64,000 nucleotides of DNA from an uncultured Hyphomicrobiales bacterium. Lineage in GTDB: Bacteria; Pseudomonadota; Alphaproteobacteria; Rhizobiales; Devosiaceae. The position numbers were made by a program, and so were the translations under genes. The notes beneath the pieces were generated by a model that searched no databases, was not told the DNA's origin, and worked only from the letters and a program-made list of their open reading frames with translations. Shown here in pieces: positions 40,986-50,216 of the stretch. Numbering within the stretch: the stretch's first letter is position 1; every line of letters starts with the position of its first letter. Where the stretch lies: contig CAIMLX010000174.1 in assembly GCA_903842455.1 (NCBI GenBank), positions 1 to 64,000 of the forward strand, written 5' to 3'.

Positions 40986-42254
40986 TCAGGCGCGCTTCTT
41001 GAGGAACGGAATCTTCAGGCTGGACTTGCTGGCGACCCGTTCAGGCGTATTGCGGCCGGTGACATGCATGCCGATCAGGCGGAACATGTCGTTGGCGCGG
41101 TTGCTGGCGGCCACTTCGGCGATCATCTGGCCGTTATTGGCCGCTGTACCGAAGGTCTGGGCGTCGAACCCCACCTGGCCGAGGAGCTTGCACTCGACGG
41201 AGGTGGCGAACTCGTTGGCCGGGATTTCGGGCCGGCGCGGCACGCCGACCTTGTTCAGCACCAGCAGCGGCTCGGCCTCGGTGGGGCGGAGCGCCTTGAT
41301 GGTATCGGCGAGGTTCTTGGCGTTGCGCAGGTTGGCGAGATCCGGCTCGGCGACGATGATCACCTCGTCGATGGTCGCGATGGTGTGCCGGACCCACGCG
41401 CTCCAGATATGCGGGATGTCGAGGATGACGACCGGAGTCGATTTCTGGCTGAGCTCGATGATCTGCTCGAAGTCGCGTTCCTCGAAGTCGAAGGTCTTGT
41501 CGAGCACGACCGGAGCGGTGAGCAGGCTCACGTGGTTGGCGGCCTTGGAACTCAGCCGGTCGAGCAGGGTCTGGTCCATCTTCTGGCTCGCGCCAACGGC
41601 GTCGGCGATGCCGTGGGGCGGGTCCTGGTTGAAGTTCAGCCCGGCCGTGCCGAAGGCGAAGTCCAGGTCGAGGATCAGCACATCCTGCCGGAGGCTCTGG
41701 CTGATGGCCCAGGCAACGTTGTGGCTGACGGTCGAGCCGCCTGCCCCGCCCTTGGCGGAGATGAAGCCGATGGTGCGGCCGATCGGCGCTGCCCCTTCGG
41801 CGGCGAACAGCTCGGTGATGACCGACACGATCGCCTGCGCCGATGTCGGCAGCACGATGTATTCGGAAACGCCCGAGCGGATCAGCTCGCGGTAAAGCAC
41901 CACGTCGTTGACGTGCCCGAGCACGATCAGGCGGGTCGCCGCGTCGCACACCTCGGCGAGCCGCTCCAGGGCGCGCGGGATGTCCTCGGTCGGCAGCGTC
42001 GTCTCGACGATGATGAGGTTCGGCGTCGGATTGGCCTTGTAGGTCTCGATGGCACCTTCGAGGCCGCCATTATGCGTGGTGAGCGCCACCTTGCTCATCC
42101 GGCGATCATGCACCGCCGCCTCGACCAGTTGAGCGGTCTGGGAGTGCTCGCAGAAGGCCTGGATGGTGATGCGCGGGATCAGCCGCGCACCGTTTGCCAC
42201 TTCGATCGCGGGCTCTTCCGCCTGCTTGCCGCCATCGATCTTCAGGAAACTCAT
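40986..42254 (-). CDS. cpaE: Tad pilus localisation protein CpaE/TadZ
   Basis: A 422-residue protein with an N-terminal receiver-like domain (about 40-150, IIVETTLPTEDIPRALERLAEV) and a C-terminal ParA/MinD-like ATPase. The P-loop reads SAKGGAGGSTVSHN: the signature lysine of the deviant Walker motif is kept but the second lysine is replaced by Gly, as in other TadZ proteins with altered ATPase function. It positions the pilus machine at a pole. The ATG at 42254 is used; the longer frame enters cpaC. Confidence 0.92.
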   Translation of the reverse strand: MSFLKIDGGKQAEEPAIEVANGARLIPRITIQAFCEHSQTAQLVEAAVHDRRMSKVALTTHNGGLEGAIETYKANPTPNLIIVETTLPTEDIPRALERLAEVCDAATRLIVLGHVNDVVLYRELIRSGVSEYIVLPTSAQAIVSVITELFAAEGAAPIGRTIGFISAKGGAGGSTVSHNVAWAISQSLRQDVLILDLDFAFGTAGLNFNQDPPHGIADAVGASQKMDQTLLDRLSSKAANHVSLLTAPVVLDKTFDFEERDFEQIIELSQKSTPVVILDIPHIWSAWVRHTIATIDEVIIVAEPDLANLRNAKNLADTIKALRPTEAEPLLVLNKVGVPRRPEIPANEFATSVECKLLGQVGFDAQTFGTAANNGQMIAEVAASNRANDMFRLIGMHVTGRNTPERVASKSSLKIPFLKKRA

Positions 42255-42270
42255 GGTACTGTTAACTCCA

Positions 42271-43719
42271 TCAATCCAGCAGGAAGCCGATCGAGCCGTC
42301 GTAGCTGCCGCGCATGCCGTCCGGCCCGACGCCGTAGATGGTCTCAATATGGCCCAGGAACATTGCTTCGGCGTCACCAGCGAACTGAAGGTTGTCAGTA
42401 GGCAGTTCGGGCATGTGGGCCTGGGCGCGGGCGTAGTAGGGGGTCACGAGGAACACCAGTTCGGTACGGTCGCTGGTGTATTCGCGGGAGCGGAACAGGG
42501 CGCCGAGGATCGGGATGTCGCCCAGTCCAGGCAGCCGGTCGATCTGCTGGCGCGAGCGCTCCGACAGCATGCCGCCGATCGACAGGGTCTGGCCGACGCC
42601 GAGCTGCACCGTGGTTTCCACGTCGCGGGTGTTGAGGGCCTGGCCGTTCGGCTCGGAGACGGTGCTCTTGACCTCCAGCTGGATGGTGCCGTCCGACTTG
42701 ATGGTCGGGGTGAAGGCCAGCTGCACGCCATAGGGCTTGAACTCGGTGATCGTGCGACCGCTGTCATCGGTGGTGGTGTAGGGGAGTTCGCCACCGGCGA
42801 GGAAGGTCGCGGGCTTGCCCGAGAGGGCGGTGAGCACCGGCTCGGCCAGCGTGCGGATGCCGCCGCGGGCCTCGAGTGCGCGGAGCTCGACATTGATCGA
42901 ACCGCCGCTGAACGGGATACTGGTGTTGCCGCCGACTGCCGGAATCTCGGCGTTCGTAGCCATCGGGGTGTTGAAGCCGCCGGTCAGGCTGCCGACCGAG
43001 AAGCTGCCTGACAGGTTGATGCCGAGCTGCTTGGCGAGGCTGCGCTGTACCTCGGCAACCGTCACCTTCAGCATCACCTGCTCCGGGCCGGCCACGGTGA
43101 TGACGCTGGCGACGTTCTCCGGCGCACCGGCAAACTGCCCGGCAATGGCCAGGGCCTTGTCGGCATCCTCGGCCGAGTTGACGGTGCCGGAGATGACCAC
43201 CCGATTGATGGCGTTGCCGTTCACATCGACAAGTTCTATCGACTCCACCTCGATGGCAGAGCCGGGGATGACCCTGGCGTAGGCGTCGCGCAACGCGGCG
43301 GCGACATTGGATGTCGCTCCCTTTACTGCGACGTCGAGCACCACGATGGTGCGCCCGTTGGCATCAAGGAAAATCATGTTGGTGTCGCCCGCGCCCGTCG
43401 ACTGCAGGACGGCGCGGCGCTTGGAGCGCAGGATGGCGTTGGCAACGCCCGGCTGGGAGACGATGACTTCCTTCACGTCCACGGGCAGGTCGAGGATGAT
43501 CGACTTGTTGGGGCCGATGCTGACGCTGCGCGTGGAGCCGAAGGCGCTGCCGTTGATGGTGATGTGGGCAGAGTCGGCGCCCAGCACCTGGCCGAGCCCG
43601 AGCGGGGCGAGGCCGAGGGTGAGGCCGAGCAACGCAGCCAGGGCGGTCATCTTCAGGGTGTCGTACATCAGGCGCCTCGTCCAGGCAGACCGGGTCATTT
43701 CGCTCTCGTCGGACATCAT
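42271..43719 (-). CDS. cpaC: Tad pilus outer-membrane secretin CpaC/RcpA
   Basis: A 482-residue secretin. After a signal peptide near residues 24-47, the pilus assembly N-terminal domain (SIILDLPVDVKEVIVSQPGVANAIL) and a BON domain (VVISGTVNSAEDADKALAIAGQFAG) precede the secretin core (GGNTSIPFSGGSINVELRALEARGGIRTLAEPVLTALSGKPATFLAGGE) and SIGGMLSE. It forms the outer-membrane pore. ATGA coupling with cpaB upstream. cpaE follows after 16 nt, leaving no room for cpaD. Confidence 0.95.
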   Translation of the reverse strand: MMSDESEMTRSAWTRRLMYDTLKMTALAALLGLTLGLAPLGLGQVLGADSAHITINGSAFGSTRSVSIGPNKSIILDLPVDVKEVIVSQPGVANAILRSKRRAVLQSTGAGDTNMIFLDANGRTIVVLDVAVKGATSNVAAALRDAYARVIPGSAIEVESIELVDVNGNAINRVVISGTVNSAEDADKALAIAGQFAGAPENVASVITVAGPEQVMLKVTVAEVQRSLAKQLGINLSGSFSVGSLTGGFNTPMATNAEIPAVGGNTSIPFSGGSINVELRALEARGGIRTLAEPVLTALSGKPATFLAGGELPYTTTDDSGRTITEFKPYGVQLAFTPTIKSDGTIQLEVKSTVSEPNGQALNTRDVETTVQLGVGQTLSIGGMLSERSRQQIDRLPGLGDIPILGALFRSREYTSDRTELVFLVTPYYARAQAHMPELPTDNLQFAGDAEAMFLGHIETIYGVGPDGMRGSYDGSIGFLLD

Positions 43720-44585
43720 TCCCCCGTCGCCGGCTGCTCTTGGTCGCCATAGCTGGCATCTGTCACTGCAAGTTCGGTGGTAGCCGACACGTCCTCGCCG
43801 CGTCCGAAGCGGATCATCCGGATCGGGCGATTGACGTTGTTCTTGCGCTCGGTGTCGGCGCTCTCGGCGTAGTCGGCGATGGACCTCAGCACCAGCGAGA
43901 GGGTGCCGAGGCGGGTCGAGTTGATGACCGTCTCGCCCTGCACCGGGTTGAGCTCCAGCACCGCGATGGTGTCGGCAAAAACGTTGGCGGCCGGGTCTTC
44001 GGGGTCGACCGGGGCACCGGTGGTGCCGGCCTCGCCCAGCCGCGTGCCGATGGCGAGAACCTTGACGTTCTCGAGGATGGTCTGCGAAATCGAGCCGCTG
44101 GCACCGGCCTGGCTCAGCACCACGTCGACGCGGTCGTTGGGCAGGATGTAGCCGCCCGAGGCGGATGCGGCGCTCACCTGCACCGGAATTGCCCGCATGC
44201 CTTTGGGCAGCACGGCCGACAGGTAGCCCTGGTCGGAGTGGACCAGCTTGACCTGCATGATCGGCTCACCGGGGAAGAACTCGAACCGCGCGACCGCGCC
44301 GTTCATCTCGGTCAGCGCATCGGGCAGGGCGGCGTCGGTGATGTATTCGGGGCGAACGGCCAGCTCGGGCCAGTCCTGCCACTCGATCGTCGCTTCGCCG
44401 AGGCGCTGGCCAACGCCGATCTGGGTCTTGGCGACCAGGATGCGCGCCTTGCGCTCCTGGATGACCTGGGTCGGCCCCTCGACCATCACCTGCTGCGGAG
44501 TATTGGTCGTGGCGACGAAGAAGTAGGCCGCGAGGCCACCAGCCAGAAGGGCGACCATGAGCAAGATGATGCGCGACGCTCTCAT
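43716..44585 (-). CDS. cpaB: Flp pilus assembly protein CpaB/RcpC
   Basis: A 289-residue periplasmic protein with an N-terminal anchor (IILLMVALLAGGLAAYFFV), a SAF/AFP-like domain (RILVAKTQIGVGQRLGEATIEWQDWP) and a RcpC-type C-terminal domain (VSAASASGGYILPNDRVDVVLSQ). It supports the secretin. It begins the cpaB-cpaC-cpaE-cpaF-tadB-tadC run; a 143-bp gap separates it from cpaA. Confidence 0.93.
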   Translation of the reverse strand: MRASRIILLMVALLAGGLAAYFFVATTNTPQQVMVEGPTQVIQERKARILVAKTQIGVGQRLGEATIEWQDWPELAVRPEYITDAALPDALTEMNGAVARFEFFPGEPIMQVKLVHSDQGYLSAVLPKGMRAIPVQVSAASASGGYILPNDRVDVVLSQAGASGSISQTILENVKVLAIGTRLGEAGTTGAPVDPEDPAANVFADTIAVLELNPVQGETVINSTRLGTLSLVLRSIADYAESADTERKNNVNRPIRMIRFGRGEDVSATTELAVTDASYGDQEQPATGE

Positions 44586-44728
44586 CGCCGGTACTCCACT
44601 GAACCAAGACGCATCGGCGCCTGACTAACTCGTGGACTGACTATCGGCGCAAAGGGTCAAAGTTTGGTTAATCGATGCTTTGCAATTACGGTTAACGGAA
44701 CGTTTCCATATTGCGCGCCGTCCGGCGA

Positions 44729-45238
44729 TCAGGCCAGAAATCTCTGGAAGATCACGCTGTCGGAATAGACGAGGATGCCGGCGATGGCGAGCGCGATCCC
44801 GTAGGGGACGCCGGTCTTGCTGTCGTGCAGGCGATCGATCCAGGTGATCGCCCGCAGCCGCGCGGGCAATGGGTAACGCCGGGCAGCGAGGATGATGAGC
44901 GTCAGCGCCCCGCCAAGCAGCGACGCGTAGACAAGGTAGGGCAGCAGCAGGCCCAGGCCCAGCCAGAGCGCCGTCGCCGCGACGAGCTTGCCGTCTCCGC
45001 CGCCGATCCACCCCAGGTTGAAGAACACGAGGGCGACGACCAGCACTCCTGCCGCGCAGGCCAGGTGCATGCCGATCACCTCGAGCGGCAGACCGACGAA
45101 GAGCGCCAGCGCGAAGAAGGCGACGATCACCGTCAGCACGAGCTTGTTCGAGATGCGCATGGTGAACAAGTCCGAGAAGGCGGCGAACGCCATCAGCAGC
45201 GGAAAGATCACCAGGGCGAGGAGCGAGATGGGGGACAT
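44729..45238 (-). CDS. cpaA: Prepilin peptidase CpaA/TadV
   Basis: A 169-residue inner-membrane aspartic protease of the short TadV type, lacking a methylase domain. The two catalytic aspartates lie in AAFSDLFTMRISN and WIGGGDGKL (GxGD motif). It cleaves the signal of Flp and TadE-like prepilins. It is transcribed toward cpaB. No pilin gene is found next to it, although pilA-cpaA is the usual order. Confidence 0.93.
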   Translation of the reverse strand: MSPISLLALVIFPLLMAFAAFSDLFTMRISNKLVLTVIVAFFALALFVGLPLEVIGMHLACAAGVLVVALVFFNLGWIGGGDGKLVAATALWLGLGLLLPYLVYASLLGGALTLIILAARRYPLPARLRAITWIDRLHDSKTGVPYGIALAIAGILVYSDSVIFQRFLA

Positions 45239-45437
45239 GGCTGCCGGAATGTGGGCGAACGCGCGGGAGACGCGACGCGCAGTTTCGCGCGGGCATGGTT
45301 AACAAAGCCGCAACGCGCCGTGCCGGCGGAAGGCCGGGGTCGCGGCGGATCGTGACGATACCGGCATTTGCGAAATATTCACCATTCCGGGCAACACTCC
45401 ATTCAGCGTATCAGTCAAGTAACCCAGGGTTCGTCCC

Positions 45438-45896
45438 ATGATGTTCCGCAAGAGTCTCGCGGTACTCCTCAGCGCCGGCGCGATGTTTGGCAGCCTGGCC
45501 CCGGCCATCGCCGCCGACAGCGCGCCGGTGACCGTGAAGGTCAACATGGCGCGGATCCTCCGGATCGACGCCCCGGCATCGACGGTGATCATCGGCAATC
45601 CGGGCGTGGCGGATGTCACCATCCAGGACCCGCAGACGCTGGTGCTGACGGGCAAGAGCTACGGCCTGACCAACCTCATCATCCTCGATGGCAGCGGTAA
45701 CCCGATTGCCGACACGATGATCCAGGTGACCCAGGACACGGCCGACGTGGTGACGGTGTATGCCGGCAACAAGCGCCAGAGCTACAGCTGCGAACCGGTG
45801 TGCCAGTCGATCATCATGATGGGCGACGACCCGGCGTTTACCGGCGAAGCCGTCGGCTCGTCGCAGACCCTTGCCGGCGTTGCCAACAGCAACTGA
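45438..45896 (+). CDS. Stand-alone pilus assembly N-terminal (CpaC-N) domain protein
   Basis: A 152-residue exported protein with a signal peptide (cleavage near AIA-ADS) and one domain equal to the N-terminal domain of CpaC secretins: VNMARILRIDAPASTVIIGNPGVADVTIQDPQTLVLTGKSYGLTNLIILDGSG. No secretin core follows. A C-terminal segment with two cysteines (SYSCEPVCQS) may form a disulfide. It diverges from cpaA and probably interacts with the secretin or replaces an accessory protein in the periplasm. Confidence 0.85.
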   Translation: MMFRKSLAVLLSAGAMFGSLAPAIAADSAPVTVKVNMARILRIDAPASTVIIGNPGVADVTIQDPQTLVLTGKSYGLTNLIILDGSGNPIADTMIQVTQDTADVVTVYAGNKRQSYSCEPVCQSIIMMGDDPAFTGEAVGSSQTLAGVANSN

Positions 45897-46008
45897 TCCT
45901 GCCGTTAACAGCGCCTGAACCATCGACGCAAGTTGCGCATGGCAGCTAACCTTCGCTTAGCGCTGTCTCGCTATTTTGGCGTTCGATGGAGCAACCCGCC
46001 GAACGCCG

Positions 46009-46623
46009 ATGACGAAACGAAGATCGTGGCTCAGATGGATGCTGGCTCCCGCGCTGAATCGCGCGGGCAGGTTCAGGCGTGACGAACGCGGCGTGACGGC
46101 GGTCGAGTTCGGCATCCTAGCCCTGCCGTTTTTCACCCTGATCGCGGCGATCCTCGAGACCAGCTTCGTGTTTTTTGCGGGCCAGATTCTCGACAGCGCC
46201 GTCCAGGATGCCAGTCGGCTGATCCGCACCGGACAGCTGCAGACGGGTGTTGCGGCCAACAATACCCTCGAGAGCTTCCGCACCCGGATCTGCAACGGCC
46301 TCTACAACATGATGACCTGCGCCAACGTGAAGGTGAAGGTTTCGGTAGTGGCAAATTTTGCCAGTGCCACGGTCACATATCCGATCCAGACCGGCGCCGC
46401 CTGCACGACGACGGGCGGGGTCACGACCTGCAACTGGACGATCACGGAAGGCTACACCCCCGGCGCCGGCGGCGACGTCGTGCTGGTGCAGGCCTACTAC
46501 AAGTGGCCCACCCTGGTCCGCCTGCCCGGCTTCAACCTGCAGGACCAGGTCGACGGCACCCGGCTGCTCGGCGCCGTACGGGTGTTCCGCAACGAACCGT
46601 TCGGGTGCTCGAATTGCACATGA
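46009..46623 (+). CDS. TadE-like pseudopilin
   Basis: A 204-residue TadE-family protein. After a basic leader (RAGRFRRDERG) comes the prepilin-like cleavage and hydrophobic helix VTAVEFGILALPFFTLIAAILETSFVFFAGQ, then an extracytoplasmic domain with several cysteines. It should be processed by CpaA and act as a minor pilin. It overlaps the next TadE-like gene by ATGA, so the two are coupled. Confidence 0.88.
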   Translation: MTKRRSWLRWMLAPALNRAGRFRRDERGVTAVEFGILALPFFTLIAAILETSFVFFAGQILDSAVQDASRLIRTGQLQTGVAANNTLESFRTRICNGLYNMMTCANVKVKVSVVANFASATVTYPIQTGAACTTTGGVTTCNWTITEGYTPGAGGDVVLVQAYYKWPTLVRLPGFNLQDQVDGTRLLGAVRVFRNEPFGCSNCT

Positions 46624-47183
46624 GCCACAACCCGTTCCGCCGGTTCCTGCGTGACCCGCGAGGGGTCGCGGCAGTCGAGTTCGCGCTGATCCTGCCGTTG
46701 CTGGTGACGCTTTATTTCGGCACGGTGGAATCGGCATCGCTCTATGCGGTCGACCGTCGGGTCGCCACGGTGGCCAGCGCGATGGCCGATCTGGTGTCGC
46801 GCGAGCAGAAGTGCATCACCACTGCCAAGCTCGAGAGCTATTTCAACGCCGCCACCGGCATCATGCAGCCCTTTTCGACGACGGGCCTGAAGCAGGTGGT
46901 GTCGTTCCTGCAGGTGAGTTCCGCCGGCACCGTGACGGTCAAGTGGAGCACGCCGTACGGCACCGGCGCGACGGCGCGCGCCCTCGGCACCACGACGGCC
47001 ATCGGCACTGCGACCAGCATCAACACGCTGGCGCGCACCAGGGGCTGGCTGGTGGCAGCGGAAATCCAGTATCCGTACCAGCCGCTCTTCGGCATCGTCA
47101 TCAAGACCATCAACCTCGGCCACACCGAGTATTTCCTGCCGCGCTACGAGGAAGAGATCACCACCTCCGCCGCTTGCACCTGA
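46620..47183 (+). CDS. TadE/TadG-like pseudopilin
   Basis: A 187-residue protein with the same plan as its upstream partner: basic leader, DPRGVAAVEFALILPLLVTLYFGTVESASL helix, and a mainly beta extracytoplasmic part. It is short compared with TadG, which carries a von Willebrand A domain, so it is better seen as a second TadE/TadF-type minor pilin. Its start overlaps the TadE stop. Confidence 0.85.
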   Translation: MSHNPFRRFLRDPRGVAAVEFALILPLLVTLYFGTVESASLYAVDRRVATVASAMADLVSREQKCITTAKLESYFNAATGIMQPFSTTGLKQVVSFLQVSSAGTVTVKWSTPYGTGATARALGTTTAIGTATSINTLARTRGWLVAAEIQYPYQPLFGIVIKTINLGHTEYFLPRYEEEITTSAACT

Positions 47184-47248
47184 GGCCGCTTGCCGCCACA
47201 CCGCACGCCATGATAGCCGGGCATCCCGAACCCAAGGATGCCGCCGCC

Positions 47249-47875
47249 ATGCAGGACACCATTATCCCCGTATTCGACCTCGGCGGCGTCTTCGTCGAGT
47301 GGAACCCGATGTTCCTGTTCCGCAAGCTCTTCGACACCGAAGAGGAAGCGCAGTGGTTCCTCGACAATATCTGCACCAAGGACTGGAACCTCGAGTTCGA
47401 CGCCGGCGACATCTTCGCCGAGGGCGTCGCCCGGCTGATCACCCGGTATCCGCGCTACTGGCGCGAAATCCAGGCGTTCGACCTGCGCTGGAAGGAAACG
47501 GTCGGCGAGTTCATTCCCGGCACGATCGCCATCCACGACGAGCTGATCGCCAGCGAGATCCCGACCTTCGCGATCACCAACTTCTCGTGGGAGAAATGGG
47601 TGAGCTGCCTGCCCGAATGGCCGTTCCTCGAGAAGTTCGACGGGGTGGTGGTGAGCGGGCTCGAAGGGCTGGTTAAGCCCGACCCCCGGCTCTATCGCGT
47701 GTTCTGCGAGCGCTATGGCCTGTCGCCCGAGACCTGCGTGTTCATCGACGACAGCGAGGCCAACGTGGTGTCGGCCCGCAAGTTCGGCATGCAGGCGATC
47801 CACTTCACCGGCGACACCAAGGCACTGCGCAAGGAATTGATCGGCCTCGGCCTGCCGCTCGAGGCCAAGAAATAG
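47249..47875 (+). CDS. HAD-family hydrolase (haloacid dehalogenase-like phosphatase)
   Basis: A 208-residue HAD protein of the YihX type. Motif I reads VFDLGGVFVEW, where the second Asp of DxD is replaced by Gly as in the DLGGV subgroup of YihX-like hydrolases. Motif II is AITNFS, motif III Lys in VKPDPRLY, and motif IV is FIDDSEANV. The ATG at 47249 has AAGGA upstream. Substrate not predictable; alpha-glucose-1-phosphate is used by YihX. Confidence 0.85.
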   Translation: MQDTIIPVFDLGGVFVEWNPMFLFRKLFDTEEEAQWFLDNICTKDWNLEFDAGDIFAEGVARLITRYPRYWREIQAFDLRWKETVGEFIPGTIAIHDELIASEIPTFAITNFSWEKWVSCLPEWPFLEKFDGVVVSGLEGLVKPDPRLYRVFCERYGLSPETCVFIDDSEANVVSARKFGMQAIHFTGDTKALRKELIGLGLPLEAKK

Positions 47876-47994
47876 ACGCGACGGAGCGCCCGGCTGGCGT
47901 GAGCCGTCGGGTCTCGGGCAGTTCTGCCGCGGGTGGGGAACGATGCGCCAGCGTAGGGGTTGTTCAAGCACAACCCAAACCGGAGGACCAGTAA

Positions 47995-48294
47995 ATGGAC
48001 CATAGCAACCACGTACGCCTCGCCGCGAGCGACCTGACCGCAGCGACCCTCGAAGGCGCGACGATTTATGGCGCCGACGACCACAAGGTGGGCAAGGTCG
48101 ACCATGTGCACGGCACGGGTGCCAGTGGCGCGGCGATCATCGATGTCGGCGGGTTTCTCGGGATTGGCGCCAAGCCGGTTTCGGTGCCGCTGAGCGATCT
48201 GCAGTTCATGCGCGACGAGAACGGCGATGTGCACGCCGTGACCGCCTGGACCAAGGACCAGCTGAAGGACATGCCGGAACACACGCACCACTGA
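47995..48294 (+). CDS. PRC-barrel domain protein
   Basis: A 99-residue protein that is almost all one PRC-barrel: TLEGATIYGADDHKVGKVDHV, then IIDVGGFLGIGAKPVSVPLSDLQF. Small PRC-barrel proteins are often stress-linked in Hyphomicrobiales; no precise function. GGAGG precedes the ATG. A strong hairpin terminator follows, so the gene is a single unit. Confidence 0.85.
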   Translation: MDHSNHVRLAASDLTAATLEGATIYGADDHKVGKVDHVHGTGASGAAIIDVGGFLGIGAKPVSVPLSDLQFMRDENGDVHAVTAWTKDQLKDMPEHTHH

Positions 48295-48318
48295 GTGTGC
48301 CCCGGATTGAAACGAGAG

Positions 48319-48340
48319 CGGCCCCGCAAGGGGCCGTTTT
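48319..48340 (+). terminator. Rho-independent terminator after the PRC-barrel gene
   Basis: CGGCCCC-GCAA-GGGGCCG is a perfect 7-bp stem followed by TTTT, 25 nt after the stop codon. Confidence 0.85.
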
Positions 48341-48390
48341 CACGTCGGGACGTTGGCGGGCGCCCCACGGCAAGCTTGCAGGGTTAAGGC

Positions 48391-49020
48391 CTACTTGGTG
48401 CCGTACATGCGGTCGCCGGCGTCGCCGAGGCCCGGGATGATGTAGCCCTTCTCGTTGAGATGGCTGTCGATGGCGGCAGTAAAGATCGGCACGTCCGGAT
48501 GGGCGGCGGAGAACTTCTCGATGCCTTCGGGGGCGGCCAGCAAGCAGAGGAAGCGGATATTGTTGGCGCCCCGCTCCTTCAGCTTGTCGATGGCGGCGAT
48601 CGACGAATTGCCCGTCGCCAGCATCGGATCGACGACGATGATCAGCCGGTTTTCGAGCTCCGACGGCGCCTTGTAGTAATACTCGACCGGCTGCAGCGTC
48701 TCGTGGTCGCGGTAGATGCCGATATGGGCGACGCGGGCGGCCGGAACCAGATCGAGCATGCCGTCGAGGAGGCCGTTGCCGGCGCGGAGGATCGAGGCGA
48801 AGACCAGCTTCTTGCCCTTGATGGTGGGCGCATCCATCTTCACCATCGGCGTCTCGATGGGGATCATCTCGAGCTCGAGGTCGCGGGTGACCTCGTAGCA
48901 CATCAGGTGCGCGATCTCGCGCAGCAGGCGCCGGAAACTCGCGATCGAGGTGTCCTTGTCGCGCATGATCGTCAGCTTGTGCTGGATCAGCGGGTGATCG
49001 ACGACCGTTACTCCACGCAT
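48391..49020 (-). CDS. upp: Uracil phosphoribosyltransferase
   Basis: A 209-residue salvage enzyme making UMP from uracil and PRPP. The PRPP loop is [12 protein letters not shown] and the uracil-binding end is [18 protein letters not shown]. The ATG at 49020 gives the exact normal length; a GTG at 49029 is less likely. It follows deoB by 17 nt in a deoA-deoB-upp operon. Confidence 0.96.
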   Translation of the reverse strand: MRGVTVVDHPLIQHKLTIMRDKDTSIASFRRLLREIAHLMCYEVTRDLELEMIPIETPMVKMDAPTIKGKKLVFASILRAGNGLLDGMLDLVPAARVAHIGIYRDHETLQPVEYYYKAPSELENRLIIVVDPMLATGNSSIAAIDKLKERGANNIRFLCLLAAPEGIEKFSAAHPDVPIFTAAIDSHLNEKGYIIPGLGDAGDRMYGTK

Positions 49021-49037
49021 GGGGGACACCTGAGCCG

Positions 49038-50216
49038 CTAGAGGAAGGATTTGCCGTGCTGTCCGGGCGCGAGGCCGAGCCAGTGGGCGATGCTTTCTCC
49101 TATATCCGCAAAGGTATGGCGGATGCCAAGGGTTCCTGCCGCGAGGCTTGGGGAAAAGACCATGATCGGTACCTGTTCGCGGGTGTGGTCGGAGCCGCGC
49201 CAGGTCGGATCGTTGCCGTGATCGGCGGTGAGCACCACGAGGTCGGTGGGCTGGAGCCTGCTGATCAGTTCGGGAAGGCGCGCATCGAAGGCTTCGAGCG
49301 CCTGGGCGTAGCCGGGGACGTCGCGGCGGTGGCCGTAGTCCTGATCGAAATCGACGAAGTTGGTCATGATGAACGCCCCGTCGGCGGCCATTTCCATGGC
49401 CTCCAGCGTGCGGTCGAACAGGGCCATGTTGCCGGTGGCCTTCATCTTGTGGGTGACGCCGTGGCCCGCGTAGATGTCCGAAATCTTGCCGATGGCGTAG
49501 ACCTGCCGGCCAGCATCCTTGGCCCGATCGAGCAGCGTCGGCTCCGGCGGGGCGATGGCGAAGTCGCGGCGGTTGCCGGTGCGCTTGAAGGTTTCCGCCG
49601 TTTCGCCGACGAACGGACGGGCGATAACGCGGCCGATGTTCAGCGGCGCCGTAAGCTCGAAGGCGGTTTCGCAGAGCGTGTAGAGGCGGTCGAGGCCGAA
49701 ATGGGTTTCGTGCGCGGCGATCTGGAACACCGAATCGATCGAGGTGTAGCAGATGGGTTTGCCCGTGCGGAGCGACTCCTCGCCGAGCTCGGCGATGATG
49801 GTGGTGCCGGAGGCGTGCCTGTCGCCGAGGATGCCGGGAATGCCTGAGCGTTCAACCAGTTGGGCGATGAGGTCGGGCGGGAAGGTCGGCTCGGTGTGGG
49901 GGAAGTAGCCCCAGTCGAACGGCACCGGCACGCCGGCGATTTCCCAGTGGCCGGACGGGGTGTCCTTGCCCTTCGATACCTCGCGGCCGACGCCCCAGCG
50001 ACCACCCTTCGGTTGATCGGTGAGACCGCGCGGGATGCTGCCGGTCGAGAGCTTCGCTGCGGCGCCGAGGCCGAGCGCATCGAGATTGGGCAGCGATATC
50101 GGGTAGTTGGCGGCGATGTGCCCGAGGGTGTCGGCGCCGACATCGCCATAGTCGGCCGCGTCGGGGGCGCCGCCGATGCCGAAGGAATCGAGGATGCAGA
50201 GGATGGCGCGGGGCAT
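49038..50216 (-). CDS. deoB: Phosphopentomutase
   Basis: A 392-residue alkaline-phosphatase-fold mutase interconverting (deoxy)ribose 1- and 5-phosphate. It starts [25 protein letters not shown] with metal ligands and contains the phosphorylated Thr region [11 protein letters not shown] and late [18 protein letters not shown] ligands. It is coupled to deoA by a TGATG junction and is followed by upp. Confidence 0.96.
   Translation of the reverse strand: MPRAILCILDSFGIGGAPDAADYGDVGADTLGHIAANYPISLPNLDALGLGAAAKLSTGSIPRGLTDQPKGGRWGVGREVSKGKDTPSGHWEIAGVPVPFDWGYFPHTEPTFPPDLIAQLVERSGIPGILGDRHASGTTIIAELGEESLRTGKPICYTSIDSVFQIAAHETHFGLDRLYTLCETAFELTAPLNIGRVIARPFVGETAETFKRTGNRRDFAIAPPEPTLLDRAKDAGRQVYAIGKISDIYAGHGVTHKMKATGNMALFDRTLEAMEMAADGAFIMTNFVDFDQDYGHRRDVPGYAQALEAFDARLPELISRLQPTDLVVLTADHGNDPTWRGSDHTREQVPIMVFSPSLAAGTLGIRHTFADIGESIAHWLGLAPGQHGKSFL

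Noticed and set aside
38285-41002. 905-codon plus-strand frame across tadB and cpaF
   Set aside because: Histidine- and aspartate-rich shadow of three strongly supported pilus genes.
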